NCBI RefSeq assembly: GCF_016918735.1
Contig: NZ_JAFFPR010000050.1
Coordinates: forward strand, 124,001 to 188,000
Length of the DNA stretch: 64,000 nt
Direction: 5' to 3'
From: Leptospira abararensis
GTDB lineage: Bacteria > Spirochaetota > Leptospiria > Leptospirales > Leptospiraceae
A model generated the notes under the pieces. The model worked only from the letters and a program-made list of their open reading frames with translations, ran no database searches and had not been told where the DNA came from. Positions within the stretch are counted from its first letter, which is position 1; every line of letters starts with the position of its first letter. Shown piece by piece: positions 1 through 8,702 of the stretch. The translations under genes were made by a program, and so were the position numbers.

Positions 1-2
1 AT

Positions 3-785
3 AGCCATTTGGAAGAAGTGGTTGCCCAAGGTTCAAAGTTCTTTCAAAATCAATTACCAGGAACCCTCACAGCAAGCGGCAAAGGATCTTACGAATATAA
101 AAATGCAGAGGGAAAAGTTAAAAAAGCTACCTTCGATTCTGATCTCGCTTTGACCAATGACTCCCTCGAATTTTTGGCTTTTGGGCATCCCTTTGTAGAA
201 AGGGTAACAGAACTACTCACACTAAGCGATGTAGGTCGTAAAAAAAAGTATCTGCTCTCCAAAGACTTAGGGCCGAAAATTCTTTTTGTATTCCAAGTAG
301 AATTTGATTTTTCACTCAAACGAAAAGATCTTTTCTTTATTGAATTTGATCTTAAAAAAAGAAAAACCTCTATCTTCACAGAAAAACCAACAGAATGGAC
401 GGAAGGAAAAACCTATGTTCCCGAAAAGGAAATCCCACTTTCAAAACTAGAGGAAGCATTTATCCATTGTTATCCCATCGTTGAATCGGAAGCCGAAATT
501 AAAAAAGAAATCCTTCGGAAAGAAACTTTATCCATTTTTCAAAAAGAAGAATATAAAGTGGAACTGTCTCACCAGAAAACCATTCGTCAATTAGAAGAAA
601 AATTGATGCGCCAAGAGGCCGCTTACAAATGGGACAATCGTCCTGAAAAAAAAGCAGTCCTCCACAAAACAATGAAAGAAATCCAACGAGCTAAAGACGA
701 ATACACTGTTGAAATTCGGAAAATTAAAAATGGGGCTACCATTTTCCACCGAATCCGTCTATATCAAACGTACATCAGCATTTAA
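3..785 (+). CDS. C-terminal part of a probable SNF2/RapA-type helicase (5' truncated)
   Basis: The reading frame is open at the left edge of the window, so the gene begins outside it and the TTG near the edge should not be taken as a start. The visible 260 residues contain a short motif ending in LAFGHP, typical of the region behind the helicase core in RapA-like SNF2 proteins ('FGHPLV'), then a beta-rich segment and a Lys/Glu-rich coiled-coil tail (about residues 160-235). No ATPase motif lies in the visible part, so the assignment rests on this tail alone and is tentative. An ATP-dependent nucleic-acid translocase would be the family role. Confidence 0.5.
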   Translation, partial: SHLEEVVAQGSKFFQNQLPGTLTASGKGSYEYKNAEGKVKKATFDSDLALTNDSLEFLAFGHPFVERVTELLTLSDVGRKKKYLLSKDLGPKILFVFQVEFDFSLKRKDLFFIEFDLKKRKTSIFTEKPTEWTEGKTYVPEKEIPLSKLEEAFIHCYPIVESEAEIKKEILRKETLSIFQKEEYKVELSHQKTIRQLEEKLMRQEAAYKWDNRPEKKAVLHKTMKEIQRAKDEYTVEIRKIKNGATIFHRIRLYQTYISI

Positions 786-824
786 ATTCATTTACATAGA
801 ATTTCCAAAAGATAGAATTTGGAA

Positions 825-2090
825 ATGTTCCTTCCTAAAATTGCGTTTTGGATTCAAATTCTCGTATCTTTATTGTTAGGTTTGTTATTCGGAATTCTAT
901 TCAATCCGGAAACTGGACTTGTATCGGCAAATTCTCTGAAACCATTTTTACCTTGGATGAAACTTCCTGGGGATATTTTTTTGAATCTCCTTCAAATGAT
1001 TATGATTCCTTTAGTAATAGTGTCTATTGCTCTCGGTGTTTCCAGTTTACGTAATCTAAAAGAACTTTGGAGTTTAGGAAGTAAAACACTACTCTATTTT
1101 ATTTTTACCACAGTGATCGCTGTGAGTATTGGAATTTCACTGACCCTACTTATCAAACCCGGAAAACAGATCCAATCACAAACCATTGAAATCAATGCGC
1201 ATCTCCAAGAAACGAAGTTGAATGAAAACCTTGAATCAGTACCAGAAATCATCGCAACGATCATTCCTAAAAACCTAGTAAACGTTTGGTCTAAACAACA
1301 AATGTTATCGGTCGTTTTTTTTGGGATGATCTTAGGAATATTTTTCTTAACTTCAAAAGAGTCCGGCACAGCATTAAAAGCTTTTTGTCATTCCTTGGAA
1401 AGTTTTTGCCTTTGGGTGGTTGCAACAGCAATGAAATTAGCCCCCTTGGCCGTGTTAGGTTTAATGAGCTATGCAATTGTTCAAATTGGATTCTCTTTGT
1501 TCTTTGGGCTTGTTTCTTACATTGGAACAGTTCTCTTTGGACTTTTCTGTATCCTAGTTTTTTATGGTATTTTGATCCTAATTTTTACCAGAAAAAATCC
1601 TTTTCGATTCCTGAACCAGGTTCGTGAAATTCCCTTACTTGGATTTTCCACCTCAAGTTCCAGTTCTGTCCTACCCTATTCTTTAAAGCTTGCCAAAGAG
1701 AAATTAAAATTAAAAGAAACAGTGGCTGACTTTGTTCTACCTCTTGGTGCCACAGTCAATATGGATGGAACCGCTTTGTATCAAGCTGTGGCGACGGTTT
1801 TTCTAAGTCAAGTTTACCAAGTGGATCTTTCCACTTTAGACTTATTTTTGTTAGTTGGAACAGTAACAGCCGCTTCCATTGGAACCGCAGCAACACCTGG
1901 AGTTGGTCTCGTGATCCTTGCTTCCATCCTTCATACATTCCATATTCCCATAGAAGGAATCACTATTCTTTTTGGAGTTGACCGCTTTTTAGATATGTGT
2001 AGAACTTCAGTAAATCTAACCGGCGATCTATCTTGTGCATTTATCATGGACCATATCTGGAAGGAAACAAACCCCAATGAAAAAATTTAA
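825..2090 (+). CDS. Dicarboxylate/acidic amino acid:cation symporter (DAACS family)
   Basis: A 421-residue inner-membrane carrier of the GltP/DctA family that imports glutamate, aspartate or C4-dicarboxylates with H+ or Na+. It shows the serine-rich hairpin (SSSSS near residue 279), the NMDGT motif (312-316) and the binding-site helix with Asp390, Arg393, Thr394 and Asn397. An Arg at this position of GltPh-type carriers goes with acidic substrates. About eight hydrophobic segments fit the fold. ATG 825 is preferred over the in-frame TTG two codons upstream. The 3' end overlaps the next gene by 14 bases, so the two are probably co-translated. Confidence 0.9.
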   Translation: MFLPKIAFWIQILVSLLLGLLFGILFNPETGLVSANSLKPFLPWMKLPGDIFLNLLQMIMIPLVIVSIALGVSSLRNLKELWSLGSKTLLYFIFTTVIAVSIGISLTLLIKPGKQIQSQTIEINAHLQETKLNENLESVPEIIATIIPKNLVNVWSKQQMLSVVFFGMILGIFFLTSKESGTALKAFCHSLESFCLWVVATAMKLAPLAVLGLMSYAIVQIGFSLFFGLVSYIGTVLFGLFCILVFYGILILIFTRKNPFRFLNQVREIPLLGFSTSSSSSVLPYSLKLAKEKLKLKETVADFVLPLGATVNMDGTALYQAVATVFLSQVYQVDLSTLDLFLLVGTVTAASIGTAATPGVGLVILASILHTFHIPIEGITILFGVDRFLDMCRTSVNLTGDLSCAFIMDHIWKETNPNEKI

Positions 2091-2928
2091 AAACTCAATT
2101 TTATTAGGAATCTTATTATTCCTGATCCATTGTGATAATAAAAAGGATTATTTAGATGATATTGCAGGCAATATACTCTGCACATCATTTGCCGCTTGCA
2201 ATGGAGAAACTCCAGCTAGGACAGGGATCATTGGTGATAGTTGGACGGATATACTCCTAGGATTTCCATTGGTCGAAACTCTGAGACCGCAATTGGAAAA
2301 TAAGTTCCATTATAAATTTGTTGGAGCAACACTTGGCTCAAGAACATTGCAACATGTAGTGAGTCAGGGTATTCAATTCCAGGTCATTGACCAAGGGGGT
2401 GCTGACATGAAAGTCATCATTCTATCTTTAGGTGGCAATGACATCCAGGCAAATCTCTCTGAATATGTTGGAAATGTTGAGGCAACTCAAGCAAAACGTT
2501 TGGCTACTCTAAAAGCAAATCTCAAACACATGGTCATTACCGGTAATGCATACAAAATCGCCAGATTTGGTGGCCCACCCTTAAAATGGATTATCCACGG
2601 GTATGATTATCCGAACCCATATATGTCCCCGGTCATTGCAAATTCCGATGAAGGATGTAAATCTAAATTTGATCGAGTTGGGCTAATTGTACCGGATGCG
2701 GCCGCATTTACTGCTGTACAATTAGATGGACTCAACAATCTACTGCTTGATGTAACCCGTGAAGAACCTTCCCTCATATATGTAGATTTAAGAAATACCT
2801 TAGGTGGAAAACCTAACTCTCGCGCAGAATATATGTTAGATTGTATTCATGCAAATAACTTAGGATTTACACTGCTTGCCGATAAATTAGCAAGAACTAT
2901 CTATCCGATCACTAATGTAGGATTTTAA
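2077..2928 (+). CDS. SGNH/GDSL-hydrolase-like lipoprotein
   Basis: The 283-residue product starts with a short lipoprotein signal (MKKFKNS..., lipobox FLIHC, Cys19). It then shows the blocks of SGNH hydrolases: GDSW with the nucleophile Ser55 (block I), GGND at 119-122 (block III) and DCIH with Asp255 and His258 (block V). It is probably a periplasmic or outer-membrane-anchored esterase or O-deacylase; the substrate cannot be told. The longer frame from 2035 would put 14 residues before the signal peptide and is unlikely. It is followed two bases later by a beta-barrel protein, so the pair may act together on an envelope polymer. Confidence 0.75.
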   Translation: MKKFKNSILLGILLFLIHCDNKKDYLDDIAGNILCTSFAACNGETPARTGIIGDSWTDILLGFPLVETLRPQLENKFHYKFVGATLGSRTLQHVVSQGIQFQVIDQGGADMKVIILSLGGNDIQANLSEYVGNVEATQAKRLATLKANLKHMVITGNAYKIARFGGPPLKWIIHGYDYPNPYMSPVIANSDEGCKSKFDRVGLIVPDAAAFTAVQLDGLNNLLLDVTREEPSLIYVDLRNTLGGKPNSRAEYMLDCIHANNLGFTLLADKLARTIYPITNVGF

Positions 2929-2930
2929 AG

Positions 2931-3746
2931 ATGAAAAACATAATTATCATTTCCCTCCTTTTTCTTTTTTTCGCTGAAGTTCTATATTCACAGTCAAACA
3001 ATAGAGGTTTTGCTCACCCTCTTCAAATCGAACCTGTTGCCGTTTACACAAAAATCAGAGGTAGTGTTTCTTACTGGGATAAAAACTTCAATGAGGTCAA
3101 AGAGATAAACAAAAACGTCAACATTGAAGGAGAATACAAATTTTCAGAATCATTTTCTGTAATTTCTTCTGTTGGAAGAAATGAATACTCTCAAACCGAT
3201 ACAACTAAAGAAATTACTTGGGATCGTTGGAATGCCGGAATCAAATACGGAAAAGTTTTCGAAAATGGTTCTTCCCAGTTCTTAATTGGTGCGGGTTTGC
3301 GTTTGTATGACAAAAAAAGAAACACGCAGTTCCGAGAAAGAGAAAATCCTGATTACTATTTAATCCGTCCCAACTTTGGACTAGGCTACAAATACGGAAT
3401 TTTTCAAATCATGTCAGAGTTCCGTTTCCAAACAGAAACCAATAAACATGGGCGAGAATCTAATTTTGAAGAATTCAAACGATACTACCAAGTGGGAATT
3501 GCTCCCTCTTTTTCCATTTCAGATTCGGTTCGCATTTTTACAGAACTCGAATATAGAGAACCCCTCGATAAAATTGCAGATAAAAATTTAAGATATTTTA
3601 ATTTTTATCCAGGTATCTCTATGAATACCGAGAGTTTCGGAACTTTTAGTTTTTCTGTATTGTTAGGTGTTCTTCCCAAAGCAGACAATGCAATGGATCG
3701 TGGAATTCGCTTTTCCTATTTTTATTTCTTCGATACAAGCCCCTAG
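2931..3746 (+). CDS. Outer-membrane beta-barrel-like protein
   Basis: I do not recognise the family. The 271-residue product begins with a clear signal peptide (cleavage after about residue 20, before QSNNRG). The rest alternates polar and aromatic residues in short amphipathic strands joined by charged loops, and ends in the strand FSYFYFFDTSP, as small outer-membrane barrels do. Aromatic girdle residues (Tyr, Trp, Phe) are frequent. The gene is two bases behind the SGNH lipoprotein and four bases before the TRL-like lipoprotein, so it belongs to the same envelope operon. Confidence 0.6.
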   Translation: MKNIIIISLLFLFFAEVLYSQSNNRGFAHPLQIEPVAVYTKIRGSVSYWDKNFNEVKEINKNVNIEGEYKFSESFSVISSVGRNEYSQTDTTKEITWDRWNAGIKYGKVFENGSSQFLIGAGLRLYDKKRNTQFRERENPDYYLIRPNFGLGYKYGIFQIMSEFRFQTETNKHGRESNFEEFKRYYQVGIAPSFSISDSVRIFTELEYREPLDKIADKNLRYFNFYPGISMNTESFGTFSFSVLLGVLPKADNAMDRGIRFSYFYFFDTSP

Positions 3747-3749
3747 AGT

Positions 3750-4067
3750 ATGAAGCTGTATTTGGGGTTACCTTTGGTTTTATTTTGTTTCCATTGTTTG
3801 AGCATACAAATTGGAAATCCATCGGTAACTTTACTTCAAAACAAAGGCCAAGAAGGCTGGCATTCATCAGGAAAGGCACCTTCCATTGCTGATAAATTTG
3901 CCGAATCTTGTACAACAAATTACTTCGGCTTGGTGAGCATTGGAAATGCAAGTTTTGATTATATCCCGCGCCATTCCCGACCTAAAGAAATTCTCAGCTT
4001 AGACCATTATTATAAAAATCAGTATTTTTTTTTCCAAGAACTTTGTTTGCGTATCACAGGCCGATGA
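3750..4067 (+). CDS. TRL-like lipoprotein
   Basis: This 105-residue protein has a lipoprotein-type signal (lipobox LFCFHC, Cys16) and a body resembling the TRL-like family of small exported proteins. The segment with 'FGLVSIGNASF' and a later KEI-x(11)-Y block recur in the paralogue that ends at 4634. Function is unknown in the family. Its stop codon overlaps the start of the next gene (ATGA), which indicates translational coupling. The shared motif is weak and I rate the family call as moderate. Confidence 0.6.
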   Translation: MKLYLGLPLVLFCFHCLSIQIGNPSVTLLQNKGQEGWHSSGKAPSIADKFAESCTTNYFGLVSIGNASFDYIPRHSRPKEILSLDHYYKNQYFFFQELCLRITGR

Positions 4068-4309
4068 AACAGAACATTGAGTCACTAAGTGAATTCGCAA
4101 AAAAAATCAAGAGTGGACTGATTTATGAAGAAATAGAATCCAAATTAAAGGAATTCCATTCCAAAAAAAACAATGCGTCCAATAAATCTTTTGATGCACT
4201 GACAGAGAAAATTCGAAAGAAAGAAGAACAAATCAAAAAACTCTATGACGATATCATCATTTTGCAGAATAAACTTTCGCAAGCCTTGGACCAGGAACTT
4301 AAAAAATAA
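4064..4309 (+). CDS. Small coiled-coil protein between two TRL-like lipoproteins
   Basis: An 81-residue, highly charged protein with no signal peptide. Nearly all of it from about residue 8 onward is Lys/Glu/Gln-rich with hydrophobic heptad positions (for instance LTEKIRKKEEQIKKLYDDI), so it should form a long helix or coiled coil, much like the small subunit of exonuclease VII (XseB) in size and character. An XseB role is possible but no XseA partner lies nearby. The start is the ATG overlapping the previous stop (ATGA). The next frame begins inside its 3' part. Confidence 0.5.
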   Translation: MKQNIESLSEFAKKIKSGLIYEEIESKLKEFHSKKNNASNKSFDALTEKIRKKEEQIKKLYDDIIILQNKLSQALDQELKK

Positions 4310-4634
4310 ACCAACCTCCGAGAAGAGTAAAATTGTTGGAGTTACCTGCATTTCCTTCTTCCTATTCACATTCTCCTGTGCTAGTTCCGGTTTTGGAACG
4401 CAAGGACTACTCTTTGAGGACCAAAGGATTAGTTTGATGGAAACAGGTTTCCCAGCAACCAAAGAAGGGATTGCCTGCGCAAAATCGTATATGGGACTCC
4501 TGGCTCTCGGTGATGCCTCTGTGGAAATCTCCCAGAAAAACGGAAACATCAAAGAAATTACGTCTATTGAACTGGAAAGTTACAATTTCTTGGGGATTTA
4601 CGCAAAACTCTGCACGGTTACCAAGGGAAATTAG
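4245..4634 (+). CDS. TRL-like lipoprotein, second paralogue (start uncertain)
   Basis: The mature part matches the TRL-like pattern, with 'MGLLALGDASVE' and KEITSIELESYNF, and is clearly related to the protein ending at 4067. A hydrophobic segment with lipobox FTFSC (Cys45 counted from ATG 4245) marks a lipoprotein. The only ATG/GTG/TTG in frame is at 4245, inside the preceding gene, and it gives an unusually long 29-residue leader before the hydrophobic stretch. An ATT codon at 4332, behind a purine-rich GAGAAGAG, would give a more normal but charge-poor signal. The true start is therefore open. Confidence 0.55.
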   Translation: MTISSFCRINFRKPWTRNLKNKPTSEKSKIVGVTCISFFLFTFSCASSGFGTQGLLFEDQRISLMETGFPATKEGIACAKSYMGLLALGDASVEISQKNGNIKEITSIELESYNFLGIYAKLCTVTKGN

Positions 4635-4655
4635 TCGAAACTAAAACTAGAACCT

Positions 4656-5078
4656 ATGCCAATGTGGAAGAAAATACGAATTCTATTCTTGTTTGTTTTT
4701 TCCTCTCTGGCCTGTTTACCTGAGCCAAAACCTTCTTTGCTTGGAGTTCTCGTACTCCCTCTCATCACACAAACATCAGCTAACTTTACAATTGAATCCA
4801 CATCTCCAACCAATGGTGCGACAGGGGTTTCACTGAGTCCAACGATCACCATTGTGATGACTCAAGCCATCGAATCCACTTCTCTTAATACAAATATCAG
4901 CTGTTCTCCCTCGTGTCCTAGTCTCAGCGGTGGTGCTTCCAACAGAACCATCACCCTAACACCCGCAAGTGCTCTCATCACTGGAACTACCTACACCATC
5001 ACCCTTAATCAAAACATTCAATCCATCTTTGGACTGACTCTCGGCACAAACACAAGTTTTAGTTTCACTACCTTATAA
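4656..5078 (+). CDS. Ig-like (Big_5/SbsA type) domain lipoprotein
   Basis: A 140-residue protein with a lipoprotein signal (MPMWKKI..., lipobox SSLAC) and one bacterial Ig-like domain of the SbsA/Big_5 type. The pattern STSPTNGATGVSLSPTITI, a later TLTP and the closing FSFTT are characteristic of that fold. Such domains are structural or adhesive modules exposed at the surface; no enzymatic residue is visible. A second ATG two codons in (MWKK) is an equally plausible start. It is the last gene before a strong hairpin terminator. Confidence 0.7.
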   Translation: MPMWKKIRILFLFVFSSLACLPEPKPSLLGVLVLPLITQTSANFTIESTSPTNGATGVSLSPTITIVMTQAIESTSLNTNISCSPSCPSLSGGASNRTITLTPASALITGTTYTITLNQNIQSIFGLTLGTNTSFSFTTL

Positions 5079-5086
5079 ATAAAAAA

Positions 5087-5116
5087 AGCCGACGTCTCCG
5101 CCGGCTCTTCTTGTTT
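5087..5116. terminator. Bidirectional Rho-independent terminator
   Basis: An 8-bp stem AGCCGACG / CGCCGGCT (one A-C mismatch) closes on the loop TCTC and is flanked by an A-run on the left and a T-rich stretch on the right. It separates the plus-strand Ig-like lipoprotein gene from the convergent pyrophosphatase gene. Confidence 0.8.
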
Positions 5117-5204
5117 CTATTTAAGGATTTTTATCTGTAATCTTTCTTAAGGAAACTTCTAGATTGAAGTCTCCTCAATCTTAAATAAAATTTGTTTCAA
5201 AAAT

Positions 5205-7352
5205 CTATCTAAAGAAATTTAAAACAATTCCGCCTTTTGTTACAAAAAACTCAGCAAACACAAGTGAGGTGATCGCCATAAGTTTGATCAAAATGTTGAT
5301 CGCAGGCCCAGAAGTGTCCTTGAATGGATCACCAACAGTATCACCCACAACGGCAGCTTTGTGTTTTTCTGATCCTTTTCCACCAGCTGTTTTTTCGATG
5401 TATTTTTTTGCGTTGTCCCAAGCTCCACCAGAGTTAGCAGAAGAAATCGCAAGCACAACACCAGAAACAAGAGCACCCGCAAGGAGTCCTGCAAGAGATT
5501 TCACTCCAAACAAATAACCCACAACGATAGGGCTTAAAAGAACCAAAAGACCTGGAGGAATCATTTCGCGAAGAGCAGCAGATGTAGAAATATCCACACA
5601 TTTTGCATACTCAGGTTTTGCAGTTCCTTCCATAAGACCAGGAATCTCTTTGAATTGGCGACGAACTTCTTTTACCATATCAAGAGCCGCTTTCCCTACA
5701 GACTTCATAGTCATCGCAGAAAAGATAAACGGAAGCATAGCACCAAAAAGGAGACCACCAAACACTAATGGATCTAAAAGTTCGATAGAAGTGAGGTCAA
5801 TCGCACCTTCTCCCATTTCTTTAGAAGCATTTTGTGTTCTTGTGATAAAGGCAGCAAATAGAGCAAGCGAGGTTAAAGCCGCAGATCCGATTGCAAAACC
5901 CTTTCCTACGGCCGCAGTTGTGTTACCCGCTGCATCAAGAGTGTCTGTTCTATCACGAACATCCTTTCCAAGCTCAGCCATCTCTGCAATCCCACCTGCG
6001 TTATCAGAAACTGGGCCGTATGCATCGATAGTAAGTCCAATCGCAATTGTGGAAATCATTCCGATAGCAGCGATTGCGATTCCATACATACCCGCAAGGA
6101 TATTGGAAACAACAATCACAATCACAAGTAGAATGACTGGAACCACAGTGGATTTGTAACCAAGAGCAAGCCCGTAAATGATATTTGTAGCAGCACCCGT
6201 TTCACAAGCATCTGCAACTTCACGTACTGGTTTGTAAGAATGAGAAGTATAAATCTCAGTAATCCAACCAATGAACATACCAGCAAACAAACCTAATGCG
6301 ACTGAAATATAAACATTCCATTTTGTGATGGTTTTGTCTCCAATTTGGAAACTCTCAATCATAAAGATGTCGGTTGCAAAATAGAGAGCAATCGCTACGA
6401 TAAAAGTGGAGATCCATAGTTGGAATTTTAATACTCTCTCAACATTTCCATTTTCTTTCACTCGAGCAAAGAAAGTAGTGATAAGAGATGCCGGAATTCC
6501 AATCGCAGAAATCAAAAGTGGATATAGTAAAGCGGAGTTATCGTCAGCAAGGGCAGAAGCCGTCGCACCAATCACAAGAGCAGCACAAGTAGCTTCGGCA
6601 GCAGAACCAAAAAGGTCCGCACCCATACCAGCGATGTCCCCTACGTTGTCTCCGACGTTATCAGCAATAGTTGCTGGGTTCCTTGGATCATCTTCTGGAA
6701 TTCCTTTTTCTACCTTACCTACAAGGTCAGCACCTACGTCTGCGGCTTTGGTATAAATACCACCACCCACACGACCAAAAAGTGCCACGGAAGATCCACC
6801 TAGACCAAAACCAGCCAGCGATTCCATAAGGATGTGTTTTGCCACTCCGACGTTGGCTCCCGTAAAAAGAAGGAAAAGTCCAATCATACCAAGAACAGCC
6901 AAACCAATGAGTCCGAAACCCATTACGGCTCCAGAGTCATAAGCCACTCGGAATGCTTTAGAAAGAGAAGTTTTTGCCGCTTGGGCCGTACGAACGTTCC
7001 CAGCAGTTGCAATCTTCATTCCAATAAAACCAGAAAGGCAAGATATAAGGGCTCCCGATACAAAGGCAACGGAAGTATAAATCCCTTCGTTGAACTCAGT
7101 CTTTGGGTTGTCCAAAAGTAAATAGATGAGAACTGTCATGAAACTGATAAATAGTAAAATGACTCGGTATTCTCTAAGCAGGAAGGCCATGGCCCCTTCT
7201 GCGATCGCAGCGGAGATTTCTTTTAGTTTCGCGGTTTCTTTTACATCGCTACCGTCTGCGCCGACTTGGATGCGAACCACCCTAGCTGCGTAGAATATCG
7301 CCGTGACAATGGAAACAAGTGCCATGACGATGATGATTAACTCTACATTCAT
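5205..7352 (-). CDS. hppA: Membrane-bound ion-pumping pyrophosphatase, K+-dependent type
   Basis: The 715-residue integral membrane enzyme hydrolyses pyrophosphate and pumps H+ (or Na+) across the inner membrane. About 15 hydrophobic helices and the signature blocks are present: the acidic PPi-binding loop [20 protein letters not shown], followed by [18 protein letters not shown], and a C-terminal [14 protein letters not shown]. At the position that separates subfamilies the sequence reads [10 protein letters not shown]. Ala here marks the K+-dependent class, whereas K+-independent enzymes have Lys. Whether it moves H+ or Na+ is not decided by this. An AGGA-type ribosome site precedes ATG 7352. 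Confidence 0.95.
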   Translation of the reverse strand: MNVELIIIVMALVSIVTAIFYAARVVRIQVGADGSDVKETAKLKEISAAIAEGAMAFLLREYRVILLFISFMTVLIYLLLDNPKTEFNEGIYTSVAFVSGALISCLSGFIGMKIATAGNVRTAQAAKTSLSKAFRVAYDSGAVMGFGLIGLAVLGMIGLFLLFTGANVGVAKHILMESLAGFGLGGSSVALFGRVGGGIYTKAADVGADLVGKVEKGIPEDDPRNPATIADNVGDNVGDIAGMGADLFGSAAEATCAALVIGATASALADDNSALLYPLLISAIGIPASLITTFFARVKENGNVERVLKFQLWISTFIVAIALYFATDIFMIESFQIGDKTITKWNVYISVALGLFAGMFIGWITEIYTSHSYKPVREVADACETGAATNIIYGLALGYKSTVVPVILLVIVIVVSNILAGMYGIAIAAIGMISTIAIGLTIDAYGPVSDNAGGIAEMAELGKDVRDRTDTLDAAGNTTAAVGKGFAIGSAALTSLALFAAFITRTQNASKEMGEGAIDLTSIELLDPLVFGGLLFGAMLPFIFSAMTMKSVGKAALDMVKEVRRQFKEIPGLMEGTAKPEYAKCVDISTSAALREMIPPGLLVLLSPIVVGYLFGVKSLAGLLAGALVSGVVLAISSANSGGAWDNAKKYIEKTAGGKGSEKHKAAVVGDTVGDPFKDTSGPAINILIKLMAITSLVFAEFFVTKGGIVLNFFR

Positions 7353-7422
7353 GAGATCCTCTTTGAGATTGTTTATTTGAATTTCTAAGATTATTTAGAA
7401 GATGACCGATGAGAATCCATAG

Positions 7423-8592
7423 ATGATACTTCGGTCTAGGAGAATATGGCAATTTGGTGTTTTGGCAACAAGTCTATTTCTGATTTCCAGCCCAAATTTA
7501 GCAGAAACAGAGGTTCTGAACCCTGTTAAGGCCTTTTACGGTTATGAAGATCTTTTGCGTATGGCGGAAGATAAAATTGTCACGGAAACCCCCGCGAAAG
7601 CCTTCGACTTCCTTATCAAAGCCAAAGAACTGAATCCCGATCCGGACTATAGGTACTACAATCTTTCCGCCCGTGCCCATATGAAGCTGGGACAAATCTT
7701 TGATGGGATCCACGCCTATGAAGAATCTATCAAAAAGAAAAAAGACCAACTTGATTTAGTTTTGTACATTGCTGATTTTTACGAAAAGGAAAGGAAACAA
7801 AAGGAAGCTTTGTTCTATACCCAATTGTATTTAGAACAAAAACCAAATGCAAAATACAGATTGTATACTGCTGCTATTTTATCCCGGCAACTTGGATTAG
7901 AGTTAGAATACGAAAAGTATATGCAAATTTTAGAATCTGATAAAACCTTCCTTTCTGAAAAAGACGCCCTGCAAACAAGCCTTCTGAAAAATATCAAAAA
8001 CAAAAAATGGAAAGAAGCGGATGATTTAAGTTTACGGTACCTAGTTTACTTCCCAAGAGAAGAGGCTATGTATGAAACTTTGATTCTATCGAGAAGAGGC
8101 AGGCAATCCGAACTTTTAGAACAAGCTTATCAATGGACTACCACGGTTTTTTTAAACGAAACGAGATACTTCACGCGATATGGAGTTTATCTCCAAGAAA
8201 AACAGAGATATCTAGAAGCACTCTCTTTGTTTCGACGCGGATTTTATAATTTACTTAAATTTTATCCCGACTCTGATGCCGGAGAGATTTTATTCCTCAT
8301 ACGCCAAAGTTATGCAAATCTTGGAAAAGATAGAGATACTCTTGCCATTGACTCATTAGTGAAAGACTATATGAACCAAAACAAACTTACGGCAAATGAA
8401 TTAGAAAACCATCAGAACACCTATCGTAAAAATAGAGAGTATTTACTTTTTTGCATCTATTGGTTTACGAAACGAGATACGGCAAAGGCAAATGAATTTA
8501 GGCAAAAACTAATTGATCGCGATGCAGAATTTGAAGAATTAGAATTCCTGCGAGTCATAGGGCCTTTTTCTTCTCTTCCGCAGGATCTTTAA
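7423..8592 (+). CDS. Exported TPR-like repeat protein
   Basis: A 389-residue protein with an N-terminal signal peptide (MILRSRRIWQ..., probable cleavage near ...SPNLAET) and a helical body of degenerate tetratricopeptide-like repeats. Examples are 'AFDFLIKAKELNPDPDYRYY', 'KLGQIFDGIHAYEESI' and 'YLEALSLFRRGFYNLLKFYP'. Proteins of this shape act as periplasmic scaffolds; no catalytic motif is seen. It is divergent from the pyrophosphatase gene, with only 70 bases between the starts, so the promoters share that gap. Confidence 0.7.
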   Translation: MILRSRRIWQFGVLATSLFLISSPNLAETEVLNPVKAFYGYEDLLRMAEDKIVTETPAKAFDFLIKAKELNPDPDYRYYNLSARAHMKLGQIFDGIHAYEESIKKKKDQLDLVLYIADFYEKERKQKEALFYTQLYLEQKPNAKYRLYTAAILSRQLGLELEYEKYMQILESDKTFLSEKDALQTSLLKNIKNKKWKEADDLSLRYLVYFPREEAMYETLILSRRGRQSELLEQAYQWTTTVFLNETRYFTRYGVYLQEKQRYLEALSLFRRGFYNLLKFYPDSDAGEILFLIRQSYANLGKDRDTLAIDSLVKDYMNQNKLTANELENHQNTYRKNREYLLFCIYWFTKRDTAKANEFRQKLIDRDAEFEELEFLRVIGPFSSLPQDL

Positions 8593-8644
8593 AATAACAG
8601 ACTCACCAATCTAAAAGCCAAAGTAAAGATTTCGAATTCATTTC

Positions 8645-8677
8645 CTTCTTCCTTTTGATTTTAAGCACAGGAAGAAG
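8645..8677. terminator. Weak inverted repeat between convergent genes
   Basis: A 9-bp perfect inverted repeat CTTCTTCCT / AGGAAGAAG with a 15-base loop sits between the ends of the TPR gene and acs. There is no clear T-tract, so a terminator role is only suggested by position. Confidence 0.35.
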
Positions 8678-8702
8678 AATTGAATGTACGGAAAATCAGG
8701 TC

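Noticed and set aside
2035..2076. Longer N-terminus for the SGNH lipoprotein
   Set aside because: It would place 14 polar residues before a clear lipoprotein signal peptide.
5269..7121. Long plus-strand frames opposite the pyrophosphatase gene
   Set aside because: Low-complexity Ala/Pro/Ser peptides that are shadows of the hppA coding strand.
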